From NCBI GenBank assembly GCA_903813345.2, contig CAIIXF020000004.1, positions 9,000,196 through 9,060,195 on the forward strand: a stretch of 60,000 nt of DNA. The letters run 5' to 3'. The translations under genes and the position numbers were made by a program. Under the pieces are notes generated by a model. It saw nothing but the letters and a program-made list of their open reading frames with translations. It was not told the DNA's origin and made no database searches. The stretch is from Owenia fusiformis. Taxonomy: Eukaryota > Annelida > Polychaeta > Sabellida > Oweniidae. Of the stretch, positions 23,607 through 34,199 are shown in pieces. Positions within the stretch are counted from its first letter, which is position 1; each line of letters opens with the position of its first letter.

Positions 23607-25074
23607 ATTATAGTCGCCAAGAACATCTACTTTACATACGTTTAGGATTATATTGGTTTCATTGAGTTGTTCCTGTATATATATTAATCATATTTTGATT
23701 ATTCTTGTGTCAGATGTGTAGCTATTCGTGTTAGGCCGATGTTGAATGTTTTAAACTAATATCAAGTAGTAGTGTAGTTCATATATAATAGTACCCTATA
23801 TGTTCTTGATAATATTGTTTTCCTAAAATGTTAATGTTTTCCTATGTAATGATGTAGCGATTTCGTAATGCACCTATGCACCAGCGTCATAATTCTTCGC
23901 ACAGCTCTATGAGCAAATCTCTTTAATATCTAATGTTAGTTACACTAAACTACAGATGTTTACAATATTAAATTATGTATATTGATTCATTTTTATCATT
24001 AATTAATAAACGTGTAGATATTATATATATGAAGGACATTAATGTATTTGAATAAGGTTGGTATTGTTGTAAACCTCATTCAATTATTACTTCTTCAAAA
24101 TAACTAGGTCAACAAAGGTCAAATCGCGGTCAAATTAACCTAGGGTTCTGAGGGTTGTATTATATTATTAATTTTCTTTCAAAATAAAAGTTCTGACCTT
24201 CGTTGAATTTTCTACTCAATTGCTTCGACATCAACTTTGCCTTGTTAAACATTTTCTAAGAGGTGATATTTCTAAACATCATACTCATCCATCTCTAAAC
24301 TCAGCTACAAATACTTCCCGTTAAAGTATGTAAACATATGTTGCCGTTCGAGGATACTTCACTTATTTTAACTACATCAATTAGTTTTTGACTTTAATAT
24401 TGTCAGTTACAAATAATAATCTTAAACAGGTAATGCGCCTATTTTTGAAGTAAAAGGAAAAAGTAATATTTGAGACATGTTACTCACACACTCAATCAAA
24501 TATGATAACAATTTTAATTTGGGTCAATACTGAAGTGAAAAAATTACTGACATAGAAAACAGCACTTAAAGTTCAGAGATCAAAAGAAGTGAATTACTAC
24601 TTTTCACAAAGTGTTTGTTTTAAATAACTCTTGGATAAAAAAAGGGCGTATAGTTGAAAATCCTATAAAAAAAGAATGGATAATTTAAATGCAAACAACA
24701 ATGCCATCTTTCAATGACATTGCTAAAAAACTTGTCATATATAAATTGATAGATCGAAAATATTTTTTCATGATCTAGTGTCAACTCTGATTTGGTCCGT
24801 TTGAGCTGTTTTTGGTGTCAAATAAAAGATCAGGTACTTATTAATTCATTCATGGAAATAATTTGAAGATCCAAAGTGAGAATTCATTTATGCATTTCGT
24901 TCCTTTAATATAATCGTTTTGGAAATGTTGTTCACAATATCGTTTATTTGGTGAGAAGGTGAAAACATGAGATATAAAATATGGCCTTTGATGGAAACTC
25001 GAAATAATTCCTTTTAGGAGAAATGATTAAGAAGTATAGACTCTCTAGCAATGTATATACATATATTTAGTATA
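23607..25074. other. AT-rich intergenic DNA, no gene seen
   Basis: 3' flank of the ILEI-PAN gene with an AATAAA at 24005-24010. No exon, repeat array or inverted repeat was recognised in the remainder. Confidence 0.5.
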
Positions 25075-26072
25075 CAGGGTGGTCCAAAAAAAGTGAACCC
25101 CTGCAACTGGCCATATTTCCCGTATTACTTGCAGGAATTATTTTTTATTTTCACATGTTGTAGAGGAAGGTCTAAAATTTATGTTGGTACCATACATTTT
25201 TCTTAGTCTTGAAATTTGCAGAAATTATAAGCCCTAACCTAACATTACTGAAAATGGACAAATTTTGATTTTCAATATCCGCGATTCTTCAACCCTTAAA
25301 CACCTTTCCCCTGAGAATCGTTTAAGCTGCAGTCTTAAAGAACTAATATTTTCTTACTTTGTTCAATTTTAAATCCTGCACATTATGGCTTAAAACTAGC
25401 ATCCTACATTTGTTAGTTGCAAAGTTATTGTGATCCAAAGAGATGTGCTAAGCTTCCACAGACGAAAACATTTTCCAGTGAAATCATGAGCATACCCCTA
25501 TATGATCTTGAAATGTCAATATCTTCATAAATCATGGACCAATTCTAATGATATATGGCTCAAAACATTGAATATTGGTTTTTCTTTTGATTTTTTAAAG
25601 ATATTTGATGAAGGGGTTATCAGATTCCTGGTCACAGGGGGCAACTTCCTTCCAAAAGAGGCCCCCCTCTAACTGTTGGTGTAGGTAACATACCCCTGAA
25701 CTGTTGAACAGTTAAAAATGCTTCAAAATGATCAATGAAAGTGTGAAATGTGTTTTCTGCTTGAATAGTGTCCCTTTTGTCATATGGTAGGGTTTTAAAC
25801 TTGTATCTCTAACTGAAAGCTGTTTAAGATCATCCAATGTGTTTCAACAATTTCCGTGAATCACATTTGTAAAATTTTGTACAATATCTAATTTCCAGGC
25901 ATGTTTGTTAAACGCTTGTAATTTCTTCAAAATTTAAGACTGGGAATAAATTATGGCATCAACCAAAATTTTAGACCTTTCTCTACAACATGTGATAATA
26001 TGAGCCAATTCATGCATGTATTAAGAAAAATGTAGCCTGTTGCAGGGGTTCACTTTTTTTTGGACCACCCTG
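25075..26072. mobile_element. Non-autonomous Tc1/mariner-type element, 998 bp, TA-flanked
   Basis: The ends CAGGGTGGTCCAAAAAAAGT and the inverse at 26045-26072 are flanked by TA. They continue as GAACCCCTGCAAC(T/A)GG. Imperfect pairing of the arms extends about 170 bp (for example TGTTGTAGAGGAAGGTCTAAA at 25155 against its inverse near 25970-25990). No transposase is recognisable. Confidence 0.88.
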
Positions 26073-27273
26073 TATATAAAAAAAATATATACGTATATAG
26101 AAACCAGCCATAGTTTTCTCCTGATGACCATTGTGAATTATTGTGTTTTATTGATTATGGCGACGGCTTTTGTGAATGGATGTTGACCCTTTGAGACTTG
26201 GAGACTGGATTTTATCTATCCCACATCATTCGAGACTGGATGCTCTATCTTGTATGAGTGATTGAATCTGCAACTATTTTTGATGTTATGAGTATTGGCT
26301 ATCAATTTCTAATTTTTTCTTCAACATGTATTGTAATGACTTCAGTATGAATGAAATGTCCCTTGGTCTTCTGGTCTTGGATTGTGATATCGGTTCTTGA
26401 ATGGTGGGGGAAAGGGGGTATTAGACATTGTTTCTTATCACGTTAGATCATGGTTTTGGGATATATGGAGCTTGTTTTTCTTGACTGGTATGCACTTAGA
26501 GTTTGCTTTTTCTTGCTAAGTTTCATTACAAGTTTTAGTCCTTTCCCTTTGGCACTTTTGCTTAGATAGTGTATATATAGTATAATCTATTATCGCATTT
26601 TATACATAACATGTCAATATTGTTTACATATAATAGGCCTAAATATGTTTACGATGAAAAGTTATACAATGTATACTAAATAAGGCATCGACCTTTATCA
26701 GTGTATTTTTTATTGCTTCTACATAATCAAATTACATAACATCATATTTACATTACATCATATTTATAATACTTCACAATAAATATACATTTCTTTAAAA
26801 AATTCATGGCTATTTTATTTTTGAGCAGACATAAAATATTTCCCTAACTTCCATATTCATATTTATGTGACAATATATTCTTCACCGTAGTTTTAATCAC
26901 CGCCATCATATTTCAAACGAGTTACCTTGAAATATCAGAACGTCATGCTATTCTCATATTTGTAAAACTTAATGTGACTGTCATTCACCATGTATTAAGC
27001 AGCATCAATTAAATAGTTTGAAACATTGGTGACAAAATGTTTCCTGTTGAATGTCGAGTCTCGCATCATTCGAATGTAACTTTAGGCGATTTAGAGATTT
27101 TCAGTGCGAAGGTCCGCCACAAAAAAATCTGCAAGATTGACCGTTATAATCGAAGTGTAGATTTACCTGTGAGTCGGGCAGATTTGCAGACATGATTTTC
27201 ACTACTCAACTCTCCAAATCTTACGTTATTACAAAATATTACATCTCAAACATTTTCAAAGGCTAGTTCTATA
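26073..27273. other. Intergenic DNA, no gene seen
   Basis: AT-rich sequence with only short frames. No splice-bounded coding similarity, tandem repeat or inverted repeat was recognised. Confidence 0.5.
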
Positions 27274-27416
27274 ATGCCGTGGTCACATTTGCTCCGATTT
27301 TTACTACGGCGCCCGGCCGATTGAGTATTGTGTTCAAAATTGTATTCAATTTTTAGCACAATACTCAATCTGCCGATCGCTGGTGCTGAAAATCGGGGCA
27401 CATGTGATCACGGCAT
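27274..27416. mobile_element. 143-bp foldback MITE, ends ATGCCGTGGTCACATTTG
   Basis: The left ATGCCGTGGTCACATTTGCT plus CCGATTTT and the right minus-strand ATGCCGTGATCACATGTGCC plus CCGATTTT form the arms, with further pairing through GCCGATTGAGTATTGTG. The element is flanked by TAA on both sides. It is related to the ends at 16806 and 36130-36170 (TCACATTTGC core). Confidence 0.78.
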
Positions 27417-28126
27417 AACAACATCATTGGTACAATATCTATATTACCTTCGGGATACACCACATACCCAAATCCTCTCAAACAATAATCCTCATATATA
27501 CATTATTTACAATAGAACCACCACGAGCATCGAGTTTTCCATTATGAGTTTGCTTATTTCAGTATGTCATAGAATTGATTGAATTAAAGAATATATTCTA
27601 TGCACTTCTTTCCCGCTTCGAGTTTACATCTAATTTATACAAGATGCGTTGCACATCCACCGTGACATACGTTACATCACACGTTATTTTATTTTTGGAA
27701 TTTAAATAACATATCTTGTCGTCTCCATGGGATAAAGGTTGATATTCTAAATACTTTTAAATTTTATATCGGAAATATATATATAGGAGTCGGATAAGAC
27801 TAGGCTCCAATTAAAGAATGACAATGGAGACATTTCTAATCATTAATAATATTATTGTTAAACTTCTAACCGTGATTTGGCGTCCTTTTGGAGGCGCATA
27901 TGTTACAATAACTCTGCAACAAGTGAAGATTTTTTATTATTTCAATTTTAAATAGTTTATGCAATAACATTTCATAATATTATGTTGAGGTATGCAGGGG
28001 TGCGGTACCCATCTAGTGGGACCCCCTTTTCCCTAGACCTCGCCTACGACTTAACAATTAATAACGATGTAAGGGAGTACAGGGGACTGGGAGAGCATAA
28101 AATTTTACAAATAAAATATGTTATAA
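27417..28126. other. Spacer without recognised features
   Basis: No exon or repeat recognised. The last 130 bases may be LINE 5' UTR, because the LINE open frame begins at 28127. Confidence 0.4.
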
Positions 28127-29660
28127 ATGGTATCACTTAAAATAGGGTCAATAAATGTGAGAGGTATACAAAATAAGGTTAAAAGAAGAAAGGTTTTCAA
28201 CATGACCAGGAGACTAAAGTTTGATGTAATGTTTCTACAGGAAACACACTGTGCAGCGAAACAAGGAGTCCAATGGAAGTTTGAATGAGGTTTTAAAGCT
28301 TTCTTCACCCAGTTTAGCACACAAACAGCAGGTGTAGCGATACTATTTTCACAAAAAGCAGACATTGAGCTTATACACAATAAAATTGACAAAAACGGCA
28401 GATATATCATTGTCAAATGTAAAGTAGCAGGTAAAAAAAGTAATATTGATAAATGTATACGGACATAACTATGACGAAAGTAAACTCTTTGAGGAACTCA
28501 TGGAAAAACTTGAACAAAACCGGGACTACCAACCGATATGTGGAGGAGACTTTAATGTGCCACTCAATCTACTCTTATATAAAGAAGGAGGAAACATAGC
28601 AAGCCATAAAAAGACACGAGCACAAATCTTAAATCTCCAGGAAGAATGTACATTAATAGACATATTTAGAATTAAAAATCCAAATTCCAAAGTGTATACT
28701 TGGGAAAATCATAATAGCACAATAGATGCAGATTAGACTATTTTCTAGTAAGTCACGAACTAGCACAGAACACAGAACAGACAGCAATAGAAAGAACCCC
28801 AGCGAACCAATACAAAATAGCAGATCATGAATTAATTTATATATGTATTAAACTTCCAGATCAGCCAAGAGGTCCAGGAATATGGAAAACGAATGCCAAA
28901 TATATAGGAGAACCGGAATATGATAATTTAATTAAAGCAACAATCCGTAACACTGAGCAAAGGAAGAACTTGAGCCTAAATGAACTATGGGAACTAACAA
29001 AATACAACATTAGAAAAGTGTCTATCGAATACTCAAAGGCTCAGAAAAAGAAAACAAATACAGAGTCCTACTACTAAAGGAAAGTAAGGCAAAAGTCATT
29101 GAAAATTAAATCAAAGATGCAAATGAAATAAGACAGAAAGAACCATAACTTTTCTCTAGAAAACGGTCTATTAACTACAGAACAAAGACGCGGAATAATT
29201 ACAAGCATACCAAAAAAGGGCCAAGATGCCACAAAACTGAAAAACTGGAGGCCAATTACACTTTTAAACACAGATTACAAGATTCTTACTAAAACAATCG
29301 CTAACCGAATCAAAAGTAACCTAGAAAAAGTCATAAATACAGACCAGACTGGTTTTCTTAAAGGCAGATACATAGGGGAAAACATAAGGCTTCTCATAGA
29401 TACAAATGAAAGACTTCAACAAGAAGGCAGGAATGGTATAGTAATGATGATAGACTTTTAAAAAGCCTTTGACACACTAGAACATAACTTTATCTATAAA
29501 ACTATGAAATACTTTAACTTTGGAGAACGAATAACAAACTGGATAAGAACAATATATAAAGACAACACAAGCACTATCATCAACAACGGATATACATCAA
29601 ATTACATAAACATTGAACGAGGAGTACGTCAAGGCTGCCCATAAAGCCCCTATCTTGAAT
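28127..29660 (+). pseudogene. Degenerate LINE (L1/Tx1-like): endonuclease and partial reverse transcriptase
   Basis: The apurinic-type endonuclease starts at an ATG at 28127 with LKIGSINVRGIQNK and MFLQETHC. A stop follows near 28286 and a frame change near 28440, then INVYGHN, GGDFNVPLN and TRAQILNLQEEC. The reverse transcriptase resumes near 29150 with IPKKGQDATKLKNWRPITLL, NTDYKILTKTIANRI, DQTGFLKGRYIGENIR, a broken MMIDF-stop-KAFDTLEH and GVRQGCP. The linker between the domains is shortened, and the protein ends at RT motif B'; the YxDD box and ORF end are missing. The LKNWRPI and DQTGF motifs point to the L1/Tx1 group. Several in-frame stops make it non-functional. Confidence 0.88.
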
Positions 29661-29820
29661 AAATAAATTAAAAAAAAAATTCATAATATAACTATGCAAC
29701 GTTTATCTTGGACCAAAGAAAAATTGATTTAACATAATCACACACGGTCAGATGTCTTAGCATTTTGTAGCATTTCGTAGTATTTATATATAACAATATA
29801 TTATACTGTATATATAGGGG

Positions 29821-29960
29821 TTATGCACTGGGAGGTTTTGGATACAGGGAATATCCCGAGGGATATACAATATATCTTCCCGAGGGACCGAAGGGACCGA
29901 GGGAAGATGTATTGTATATCCCAAGGGATATTCCATGTATCCAAACCGACCGTGCATAAC
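29821..29960. repeat. Foldback (140 bp) with GTTATGCAC ends
   Basis: The arms are TTATGCACTGGGAGGTTTTGGATAC... and its inverse ...GTATCCAAACCGACCGTGCATAAC, including GGGATATACAATATATCTTCCC. The loop is the short AAGGGACCGAGGG motif near 29900-29915. Confidence 0.75.
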
Positions 29961-29964
29961 ATGG

Positions 29965-30303
29965 TGTATCTCATCCTTGAGTGGGTTTAGGGTAGATATA
30001 ACCTTTTCCACCTTTTTCAAATGACAAGATATTTATGTTTAACATTTTTGTACTATTCTTTTTGTTCAATACAATGAAATTGTAACATTTAAACATAAAA
30101 AATTAAATTTTAAAATAAAAAGATTAAAACTTTTGATGTTTGAACTTTTTTAAACTTTTGAAAAATTCCCGGGAGCGGGATGAATAATTATATCTGCCCG
30201 CATTTGGCCTGGAGCGGTACATATACAATATATCCTGCCCGCTCCTCAGATACGATATATATTCCCGGGTGATATCTACCCCAAACCCACTCAAGTATGA
30301 GAT
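29965..30303. repeat. Inverted-repeat element of about 340 bp
   Basis: The left TGTATCTCATCCTTGAGTGG plus GTTTAGGGTAGATAT pairs with GATATCTACCCCAAACCCAC plus TCAAGTATGAGATAC at 30263-30303. Inside the right half is another GC-rich palindromic stretch (GGGAGCGGGA...GCCCGCTCC). There is no coding. Confidence 0.7.
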
Positions 30304-30401
30304 ACGCATATTTATCCAATGGTTACAAGAATATATATCGAATCTCAGGTGAAGATATATTTGATATGTGGATCAAGATATCATATCTTAGCAAAAAATC
30401 T

Positions 30402-30706
30402 CCAAACCATCGTATATCACTTCTCAAACCATCGACTATCACTTCTCAAAAAGTGATATTCGATGGTTTCAAAAGTGATATTCGATGGTTTCAAAAGTGA
30501 TATTCGATGGTTTAGATTTTTTCAATAATTTTTTGTCAAATTTTTTTCAAAAAGATTTTGTCTATGCTTCAAAAAAAAATTCAAAAATTTTTTCCTTCAA
30601 ATTTTTTTTCAAACATTTTTCCTACAAAGTTTTTGAAACCTTCAAACATTTTTTCCTACAAAATTTTTGAAACCTTCAAAATCTTTTTTCAAAAATGTTT
30701 TCCTTC
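30402..30706. repeat. Short tandem and inverted copies of GATGGTTTCAAAAGTGATATTC, then T/TTCAAA-rich low complexity
   Basis: Between 30402 and 30515 the word GTGATATTCGATGGTTT occurs three times forward and, in altered inverted form (ACCATCGWMTATCACTTCTC), twice just upstream, giving a hairpin. From 30520 to 30706 the sequence is TTTTTTCAAA-type low complexity. Confidence 0.75.
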
Positions 30707-30707
30707 A

Positions 30708-31100
30708 AAGGACGATTCTCGGTTTGGAGAACAGTCTCCTGGGCTAATAATTTTTTTCATGAAAAATATAGAAATATTACCCAAATTAAACTATGAATAT
30801 TCAAAAGAGGACATTTAAATCTACAAGATGTAAAAATAACAAATTGGTCTGAAGCAGGGATAACGCTCAATTAGACCGATTCAATAAAATACGAGTCTCG
30901 ATTTGGGGAAAGAAGATCATCAGTGTACTGCGCTAATATTTGTTTTGCGAAAGATCTAGAAATATTACCCAAATTAAATTATGACTATTCAAAAGAAGAC
31001 ATTCAAATCTATATTATGTAAAAAAATCAAATTTGTCCGAAGCAGGGATAATGCTCATTTAGATTGATGAACTTCGTTCTCCAAACCGAGAATCGTCCTT
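30708..31100. repeat. Inverted repeat (25 bp) enclosing a 188-bp tandem dimer
   Basis: AAGGACGATTCTCGGTTTGG plus AGAAC (30708-30732) recurs exactly inverted at 31076-31100. Between them two diverged copies of a 188-bp unit lie head to tail (GAAATATTACCCAAATTAAA at 30771 and at 30959; GAAGCAGGGATAA in both). Poly-T/poly-A-rich sequence flanks both arms symmetrically. Confidence 0.85.
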
Positions 31101-31189
31101 TTTTAAAAAAAACTTTTTTTGAAATCTTTTTTAAAAAATTGTTTTACCATTCTTTTCGCTGGGTTAAGATTTCCCATGGGATAAACGGA

Positions 31190-31327
31190 CAATCCTATGG
31201 TTTTTCAAAAATATCAATTATATCCACTCATGGATATAAATATCTTCACTCATTCGCTGCGCTCACTCGTAAAGATATCAATATCCACTCATGGATATAA
31301 ATGATATTTTTTCTAAACCATAGGATA
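31190..31327. repeat. Foldback with CACTCATTCGCTGCGCTCACTCGT loop
   Basis: The arms include AATCCTATGGTTTTTCAAAA and TATATCCACTCATGGATATA against their inverses up to CATAGGATATT. The loop, at 31247-31270, is itself a CATTCGCTGCGCTCACTCG word shared with two other foldbacks. Confidence 0.8.
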
Positions 31328-31333
31328 TTCCTA

Positions 31334-31610
31334 TATTATCCTACACTTAGTACTAAATACTAAATGTATAATAACATGAAAAAATAAATTTGATATTTAT
31401 TGGCAAAATGAATATCCGGAGGATATCGTAACGATATACTCCGGGCGGAGGATATCGTGACGATATACTCCGGAAAACCCAATATGCGGAGGATATTGTG
31501 ACGATATACTCCGCTTGTTGATTTCCCGCCAAATTGACTCCATTTGGCATAAAATTCATTTTGCAATGATATTATTCATTTAGTACACTCCTTGTAAGTG
31601 TAGGATAATA
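31334..31610. mobile_element. MITE with TATTATCCTACACTTA ends and three palindromic units
   Basis: TATTATCCTACACTTAGTAC on the left matches the inverse at the right end (to 31610). Inside, the palindrome CGGAGGATATCGTAACGATA plus TACTCCG occurs at 31416-31443, 31445-31473 and 31486-31514 with one or two differences. Frames on the minus strand (VYRYDILRI, EYIVTISSA) merely translate these palindromes. Confidence 0.75.
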
Positions 31611-31616
31611 AGAACA

Positions 31617-31755
31617 TCCTATGATTTTTTTAGAATATCATTTTAATCTACTCGGTGATATTGATATATGCACTCGTTCGCTTTGCTCTCTCGTGCAGAT
31701 ATCAATATCACCTCGTAGATAAAAATGATATTCCTCAAAATCATAGGATATCCTA
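31617..31755. repeat. Foldback with CACTCGTTCGCTTTGCTCTC loop
   Basis: The arms ATCCTATGATTTTTTTAGAA plus TATCATTTTAATCTACTCGG and inverse end at CATAGGATATCCT. The loop at 31671-31695 matches the loops at 31247 and 37202. Confidence 0.8.
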
Positions 31756-32197
31756 TAAATATTTTGGTGATAGTGGTGTTCTTGGATACGCGTTGTAAAA
31801 AATAACCATTCAATCTTCATCAAGTTCATTTAACGAGAAAGAAAATTTATTAATTGGAGATTATAGATATATTATTTCATGGAGATTGCAAGATTTTTTT
31901 ACATGAAATTACAAAGAATGTACTCTGGGTCCAAGCGGACCCCAAAATACATTTAAGGAGTAATGTAGTGGTTTAGCAGCCACTCCTGAGACATACTGGG
32001 GATGCCCATAGGCATAGTTGTTAATGATTGGACACAACAACCTGATAGAGCCAACAGAGTACATGCTCTAGACCAGTATACTCGATTGGTAGACATATAC
32101 TCATTTAAATAGTAATTGAAAAAGTAAAAAGTAAAACATATTAAAGAACTAATCTCCTGAATCAAGTGTAAAAATATACATTCTAGAATGTGTTTAC

Positions 32198-33271
32198 TCA
32201 TTGTAGTGGACTTACATTTAATGTTTGATGTGCCTTGAACCTACACAAGACAACGCGCCTCATTCCTGCATTTAGTTCTTTGATCCTAAAAGCATAAATC
32301 CATGGATTCATCGCACTATTAGAACACAATAGCAACCTAAAAAACTTATTAAAAAGGTCTAGTTCTGATTTATCATGAAAGATCCACCCAATTACAAATG
32401 GCAACCAGCACATTGCAGACAGTGCAACTACTATGGTCATAGTTTTCACTAAACGAATTTCTTTGACATATGCAACTGCAAGGGTGTTATGAATTTTGCT
32501 AAGTGCTTGGATATGTTTGGAGCGATGTTTGACTGCAACAATCGCAACGACAATGTGTGAAACCACGAAGACCAGAAAGAGAATAAAGATATTCACATTC
32601 ACAAAGATCTTGTAGTATTGATTGAACACTTGACTCGCACATTTTTCTTTGAACTCGTCAAAAGTGTCAACGCGTTTGTAGAACATGAAAGAAGAGACCC
32701 CAACGAGATAAAGCCAACAGACTGCGATAAACCACAATGCGCGAGATCGTGTTACAATTTCTTTGTATCTTAAAGGCTTTGTTACAGCAATAAAGCGATC
32801 TATTGCAATGCCAACCATGCTTAAAAGAGATGCACCTTGCAGACATACCTTTGAGTAGCACTCTGCGATACATATATATTCATTTTGTACGACCCCTTCA
32901 AAGATGATTGGTGACATATATCGGCTGATAACATATAATGGTATGTCTAATGCCCCGATACAAATATCAGACATTGCTAGGCTCACAAGAAACATATTTT
33001 TCGCCGAACGCAGCTTTTTGAATAAAACGATACTAATCAATACTGGCAAATTGCTTCCACATATCAACAATGATAGTAAACAATAAAGTGTAAGTATTAT
33101 TATATCCGAAGCTTCAAGACCTAGCAATTCATGATTATGTAAATATTCTGTCAAGTTTTTTGCAAAAGCAACTGTAGTTGATTCATTTGTACTTTCAAAA
33201 TGTTCAGGACCAGGAGAGGAACTTGACATTTCGTCAGAGTTATTATTATATAAACCAAGTTGATTGCTCAT
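32198..33271 (-). CDS. Class A (rhodopsin-like) G-protein-coupled receptor, orphan, single exon, 357 aa
   Basis: A complete intronless receptor. The extracellular N-terminus (1-55) has NxS/T sequons at Asn10, Asn29 and Asn39. Seven hydrophobic segments lie near 56-82 (Asn74 = N1.50), 92-115 (Asp102 = D2.50), 131-161, 178-196, 221-247, 276-298 and 304-328. Diagnostic motifs are Cys134 (C3.25) with Cys211 in loop 2, DRF at 158-160 in place of DRY, CWLP at 288-291 and NPWIY at 322-326. Position 3.32 is Lys141, so it lacks the aspartate used by monoamine receptors, and TM5 lacks the usual Pro. Loop 3 is short. The LAMSDICIGALDIP and SNSAMNPWIYAFR stretches recall adenosine/melanocortin-cluster and amine-like receptors, but the ligand cannot be named. 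It should signal from the plasma membrane. The 5' flank contains a satellite array. Confidence 0.9.
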   Translation of the reverse strand: MSNQLGLYNNNSDEMSSSSPGPEHFESTNESTTVAFAKNLTEYLHNHELLGLEASDIIILTLYCLLSLLICGSNLPVLISIVLFKKLRSAKNMFLVSLAMSDICIGALDIPLYVISRYMSPIIFEGVVQNEYICIAECYSKVCLQGASLLSMVGIAIDRFIAVTKPLRYKEIVTRSRALWFIAVCWLYLVGVSSFMFYKRVDTFDEFKEKCASQVFNQYYKIFVNVNIFILFLVFVVSHIVVAIVAVKHRSKHIQALSKIHNTLAVAYVKEIRLVKTMTIVVALSAMCWLPFVIGWIFHDKSELDLFNKFFRLLLCSNSAMNPWIYAFRIKELNAGMRRVVLCRFKAHQTLNVSPLQ

Positions 33272-33779
33272 TACACTAGTTGGATTATAATTGTCAGCAA
33301 GAAGTTAAACAAAGTTAGACTCAGAAATGTGAGAAATAGTCAGTATCTAACATCATATTAACACTTGCAACATTCAGTTCTTCAGAGTAAAAAATGAATG
33401 ATTATGGAACCGTGTTCGAAGCTCTTTAAGGAACTTTTAACATAGGGATACAAGTGTTACTGTGTTGACACCGAGTTCTCTCAAATATCATTTATGATAC
33501 AAGTGAAAACGTTCAGTTTTTACGCATTTCAAGCATTGTTTTTAACCATGATCCCCTTTTGAGTACTTTTTAGCTTTGAGATTTATGCTTCAAGTGTCAA
33601 TAATGAGTCCTCTGATGCAACCTTTACACATATGATACCATTTTGAATTCTCTAAAGCAAGTTCACCATCAATAACGCAAATTTCCGATGATGCCGCATC
33701 GAGTCCCTTAACATAATTTCTGATGCAATCTTTCACAGTATTAGTCTATATCCAGCATAATGATCCACACTGAATTCTC

Positions 33780-34195
33780 AAAAATGACTAACGCAGACAA
33801 TGCAACTATCCACGCCTAGTTGTTCAATTGCAACGTTCCTTAAACACAAATTATGTAAGTGTCCACACCTTGTTCTCAAATGTGACTTTAGGCGGACAAT
33901 GCAAGTATCCACGTTTAGTATTTCGAGATTACATGGACATTGTCCACACCTAGTTCTCAAATGTGACTTAACGCCGATGATGCAAGTATCCACGTTTAGT
34001 TTTTCAACGTAAGTTTAACACGTAATATGATGCAAATGTCCACACTGAGTCCTCAAAAATGAATAACGCAGACAATGCAAGTATCCACGCCTAGTTGTTC
34101 ATTTGCACCGTTCCTTAAACACAATTTATGTAAGCGTCCATACCTAGTTCTCCAATGTGACTTTAGGCGGATAATGAAAACATCATCGCTGATTT
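33780..34195. repeat. Diverged satellite of about 50-bp units, upstream of the GPCR
   Basis: Words such as AATGCAAGTATCCACG, TGTCCACACCTAGTTCTCAA and ATGTGACTTTAGGCGGA recur at about 33800, 33861, 33908, 33939, 33988, 34037 and 34082. A higher-order spacing of about 275 bp links 33797 and 34072. Weaker related words (ATGATGCAA, TTCTCAAA) extend left to about 33470. Frames on both strands (DTCI..KSHLRTRCG) are repeat translations. Confidence 0.8.
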
Positions 34196-34199
34196 CTCC

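Noticed and set aside
31353-31566. Minus-strand frames with repeated VYRHNILRI/EYIVTISSA peptides
   Set aside because: The repetition comes from three DNA palindromes; both minus-strand frames show it.
33778-34012. Frames with KSHLRTRCG repeats
   Set aside because: Translations of the approximately 50-bp satellite; present on both strands.
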